Assembly (NCBI RefSeq): GCF_031656215.1
Contig: NZ_CP134228.1
Location: 4,297,001-4,361,000, forward strand
Source: Mesorhizobium koreense
GTDB taxonomy: Bacteria > Pseudomonadota > Alphaproteobacteria > Rhizobiales > Rhizobiaceae
DNA length: 64,000 bases
Reading direction: 5' to 3'
The notes under the pieces are model-generated. The model was not told where the DNA came from, did not search any database, and was given only the letters and a program-made list of their open reading frames with translations. The position numbers and the translations under genes are program-made. Of this stretch, positions 61,515 to 64,000 are shown one piece after another. Numbering within the stretch: the stretch's first letter is position 1; every line of letters begins with the position of its first letter.

Positions 61515-63020
61515 ATGCCCAACCGCACTGGTCAAGGCCGTTTTGAGAACCGAGGCGCGCCGAACCTTCGGACGCTGGCTTCCGAATACCTTGGATCGGT
61601 GGCGTCCGATCGGATCCTGCCCTACCTTTTACTGGCTCTCCTTTTCGTAACCACGATAGCGTTCCGGCCAGTGCTGCCGGTCGATGAAACACGATATCTC
61701 AGCGTTTCATGGGAAATGCTCCTGAAAGGCAGCTACATCGTTCCGACGATGAATTTCGTGCCTTATTTCAGCAAGCCGCCGCTGCTTTTCTGGCTGATCG
61801 ACATCTCCTGGGGCGTTTTCGGCGTCGGCCGCGTTTCGGCGCTTCTGGTGATATTCGTGGCGTCATGCCTATTCATCTATCTGACGACACGCCTGGCGCG
61901 GGCCCTCTTTCCCGATGCCGCGGCGCTCTCCAGACGCATGCCGTGGCTGGTCCTGGGCAATGTGGCCTTCATCATCTATTCCAGCCTGATCCTCTTCGAC
62001 ATCCTGCTGACGGACTGCATCGTCGCATCGTTCCTGTCGTTGCTCCTGTTCGCCAGAGGGCGCGGCCGCCGATATGCGCTCCTCGCCGGGTTTTTCATCG
62101 GCTTAGGCCTGCTGGCCAAGGGCCCGGTGATGCTCATCCATGTCGGCTGGCCGATCGTTCTTTACCCGATATGGCGCAACCCGGACGGCGAGCTGACCCC
62201 GGGGCAATTCTATCGCGGTGCCCTACTCTCGCTTCTCGCCGCTCTCGTGGTCGTGCTGTTCTGGCTCGTGCCGGTGGTCGCCCATATGGGCGATGCCATC
62301 TACAGCTTGATATGGAGCCAGTCCGCCGGCCGGATCACCGGCACTTTGCGGAACTCCCACGACCGGCCCATCTATTTCTACGCCCTGCTGCTGCCGATCA
62401 TTGCCCTTCCCTGGCTTCTGTCACCGGAACTATGGCGTTCGGCGTCACGCATCAGGTCGCAGGGCCGAAGCCTCCTTTCGGCGGCGGACCGCCGGGCGCT
62501 TCGTCTGCTCCTGTCATGGAGCGTCGGCGTATTCGTGACGTTCAGCCTCATCTCCGGAAAGCAGCCGCACTACCTCGTTCCCCTCATTCCCCTGATCACG
62601 ATCGGCATCGGATACTTGCTGGTGTCGGCGCCGCTTCTGCCGATCAGGAGTTGCGCGGTGCTTTTGCTGGTGGCGGCCGGGATCGGCCAGGCGGTCGCCT
62701 CGCAGACACTATTTAGACGTTATGATCTCCAACCGTTGGCGAATTATATCGCCGAGAGACGCGACGCGGACTGGGCTTTCGCCGGAGACTACCAGGACCA
62801 GTTCGGTTTCCTGGCGCGGCTGGAAAAACCGTTTGTGGAGATCGACAACACCCAGGTCGGGGATTGGATGGCCTCGCACCCGAACGGCTACGTCATCATG
62901 ACGTTCAGGCATGCACCGAAGGTATCCGACGGCGTGGATTTCAGCATCCGGGCCGACAGGGGCTATTTCGGCGTCCGGAAGGCAGGCGATCCCGGAGCCC
63001 GGACAGGGTCCGGAAGCTAG
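61515..63020 (+). CDS. ArnT-like glycosyltransferase (PMT/GT83 family)
   Basis: A 501-residue polytopic membrane protein with about eleven hydrophobic segments. The first periplasmic loop has PVLPVDETRYLSVSWEM, with the catalytic Asp-Glu, and FVPYFSKPPLLFWLI follows, typical of ArnT and other GT-C enzymes that use undecaprenyl-linked sugars. It probably modifies lipid A or other envelope glycans. The frame is open far upstream, overlapping the lysozyme; ATG 61515 with GGCGGA ahead is chosen. Confidence 0.88.
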   Translation: MPNRTGQGRFENRGAPNLRTLASEYLGSVASDRILPYLLLALLFVTTIAFRPVLPVDETRYLSVSWEMLLKGSYIVPTMNFVPYFSKPPLLFWLIDISWGVFGVGRVSALLVIFVASCLFIYLTTRLARALFPDAAALSRRMPWLVLGNVAFIIYSSLILFDILLTDCIVASFLSLLLFARGRGRRYALLAGFFIGLGLLAKGPVMLIHVGWPIVLYPIWRNPDGELTPGQFYRGALLSLLAALVVVLFWLVPVVAHMGDAIYSLIWSQSAGRITGTLRNSHDRPIYFYALLLPIIALPWLLSPELWRSASRIRSQGRSLLSAADRRALRLLLSWSVGVFVTFSLISGKQPHYLVPLIPLITIGIGYLLVSAPLLPIRSCAVLLLVAAGIGQAVASQTLFRRYDLQPLANYIAERRDADWAFAGDYQDQFGFLARLEKPFVEIDNTQVGDWMASHPNGYVIMTFRHAPKVSDGVDFSIRADRGYFGVRKAGDPGARTGSGS

Positions 63021-63077
63021 GGCGAAGGTTACGCGAAGGCCGGCCTTCCCGTCTTCATCGCCGGCGTACCCGCAGTC

Positions 63078-64000
63078 TCATCCAATCGCGCGCCAGCCGA
63101 TATCGCGCCGGCAGAAGCCGCCCGGAAAGCCGATCCTGTCCACCGCCTCATAGGCTTTTCGCTGCGCTTCGACGACCGTACGCCCAAGGGCCGTCACGTC
63201 GAGCACGCGGCCGCTGGCAGCGACCAGTCGTCCGCCCTTCTCCGCCGTACCGGCCTGGAAGACGATCGCTCCGTCCGCTTCGGCCGCCCCGATCCCGGAG
63301 ATCGGCGCGCCCTTTTCCGGGTTCGTCGGATAACCCTTCGCCGCGATGACGACGGTAAGCGCGGCCTCGTCACGCCAGCGGACCGACATATGGCCGAGCT
63401 GACCGTCGGCGGCAGCTTGCATGAGGACGAGGATATCGTCCTTCAGACGCGGCATCAGCACCTGGCATTCGGGATCGCCGAAACGGACATTGTATTCGAT
63501 GAGCTTCGGCCCGTCGGCCGTCAGCATCAGGCCTGCATAGAGGATGCCCGAAAACGGCGCACCTATTTCCGCCATGCCGCGCATGGTGGGCTCCACGATC
63601 TCGCGCATGGCGCGCTCGATCATCGCTGGTGTCATCGCCGGCGCCGGCGAATAGGCGCCCATACCGCCGGTGTTCGGCCCGGTGTCGCCGTCACCGACGC
63701 GCTTATGGTCCTGCGCGGTGCCGAAGGGCAGCGCGGTCGTGCCGTCGCAGAGGCAGAAGAAGCTCGCCTCCTCGCCTTCCAGATATTCCTCTACGACGAC
63801 TTCGGCGCCAGCGCCTCCGAACGCCCCGTCGAAGCAGGCATCGATGGCGGCCAGCGCCTCGCCTTCATTCATCGCGACGGTGACGCCCTTGCCCGCCGCC
63901 AATCCATCGGCCTTGACGACGATCGGAGCGCCGACTTTTTCGACATAGGCCCTGGCGTCTTCGGCATTACCGAAGCGGCCATAGGCGGCGGTCGGGATGC
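63078..64000 (-). CDS. purD: Phosphoribosylamine-glycine ligase, N-terminus cut by window edge
   Basis: The C-terminal ~307 residues of PurD, which joins glycine to phosphoribosylamine in purine synthesis. It starts at the edge with PTAAYGRF, then has [14 protein letters not shown] (ATP-grasp), [25 protein letters not shown] and [15 protein letters not shown] (metal-binding Glu/Asn), and ends ...[10 protein letters not shown]. The first ~120 residues lie beyond 64000. Confidence 0.96.
   Translation of the reverse strand, partial: IPTAAYGRFGNAEDARAYVEKVGAPIVVKADGLAAGKGVTVAMNEGEALAAIDACFDGAFGGAGAEVVVEEYLEGEEASFFCLCDGTTALPFGTAQDHKRVGDGDTGPNTGGMGAYSPAPAMTPAMIERAMREIVEPTMRGMAEIGAPFSGILYAGLMLTADGPKLIEYNVRFGDPECQVLMPRLKDDILVLMQAAADGQLGHMSVRWRDEAALTVVIAAKGYPTNPEKGAPISGIGAAEADGAIVFQAGTAEKGGRLVAASGRVLDVTALGRTVVEAQRKAYEAVDRIGFPGGFCRRDIGWRAIG

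Noticed and set aside
1-64000. CRISPR arrays
   Set aside because: No regularly spaced short repeats with unique spacers were seen; repeats present are paired inverted elements.

Overview
The window is a chromosomal segment of a G+C-rich alphaproteobacterium of the order Hyphomicrobiales (Rhizobiales), most likely Phyllobacteriaceae (Mesorhizobium/Aquamicrobium/Chelativorans-like). This rests on the aa3 oxidase cluster ctaC-ctaD-ctaB-coxF-ctaG-ctaE-DUF983-surf1 running into ispH-thrB-rnhA, an IalB homologue, an Omp25/31-like porin, an HWE/HisKA_2 kinase, a RibBA with a cysteine-free second domain, and several families of rhizobial palindromic repeats. No rRNA, tRNA, prophage, IS element or CRISPR was recognised. 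The species call is inference.

Layout. 1-5 kb: DUF488 protein (cut by the left edge), a HisC-like aminotransferase, a MarR-GNAT fusion with two palindromic operators, a diguanylate cyclase and acylphosphatase. 5-9.2 kb: a leucine-catabolism locus (TetR regulator, isovaleryl-CoA dehydrogenase, methylcrotonyl-CoA carboxylase beta) interrupted by a self-regulated vapBC module. 9.2-11.6 kb: an A+T-richer minus-strand operon of one HNH nuclease and five small proteins, at least four of them related, predicted to carry winged-helix folds. It matches no system I recognise and is the best candidate for something undescribed. 11.8-18.6 kb: assorted genes (beta-lactamase fold, YciI, catalytically degenerate HtrA-like protein, DUF922 protease, GST, macrodomain, porin, LysE exporter). 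Methylcrotonyl-CoA carboxylase alpha appears only at 18.7 kb, so the two carboxylase subunits lie about 9.4 kb apart.

20.7-33.4 kb: Sel1-like protein, AMP nucleosidase, an EEP-family membrane protein, then the minus-strand block from cytochrome oxidase through ispH, thrB and rnhA. 33.7-39.3 kb: IalB homologue, an A+T-rich islet with an orphan gene, TldD, and a polar amino-acid ABC transporter. 39.4-48 kb: a RES/Xre toxin-antitoxin pair, an RNA methyltransferase, TlyA, Dxs, pirin, a phd/vapC pair, DUF1428, XseB and a histone-deacetylase-like hydrolase. 48-64 kb: HWE kinase, RibBA, AroC, a phosphatase, FabI, a DnaJ-type chaperone, PdxH, an adenylate cyclase, enoyl-CoA hydratase plus acyl-CoA dehydrogenase, GH25 lysozyme, an ArnT-like glycosyltransferase and PurD (cut by the right edge).

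The backbone is housekeeping: respiration, isoprenoids, riboflavin, chorismate, fatty acids, purines and branched-chain amino acid breakdown. Variable material sits in small insertions: three toxin-antitoxin pairs, the HNH operon and the 34.3-35.1 kb islet. Intergenic spaces carry long inverted repeats whose two arms change in concert between copies.
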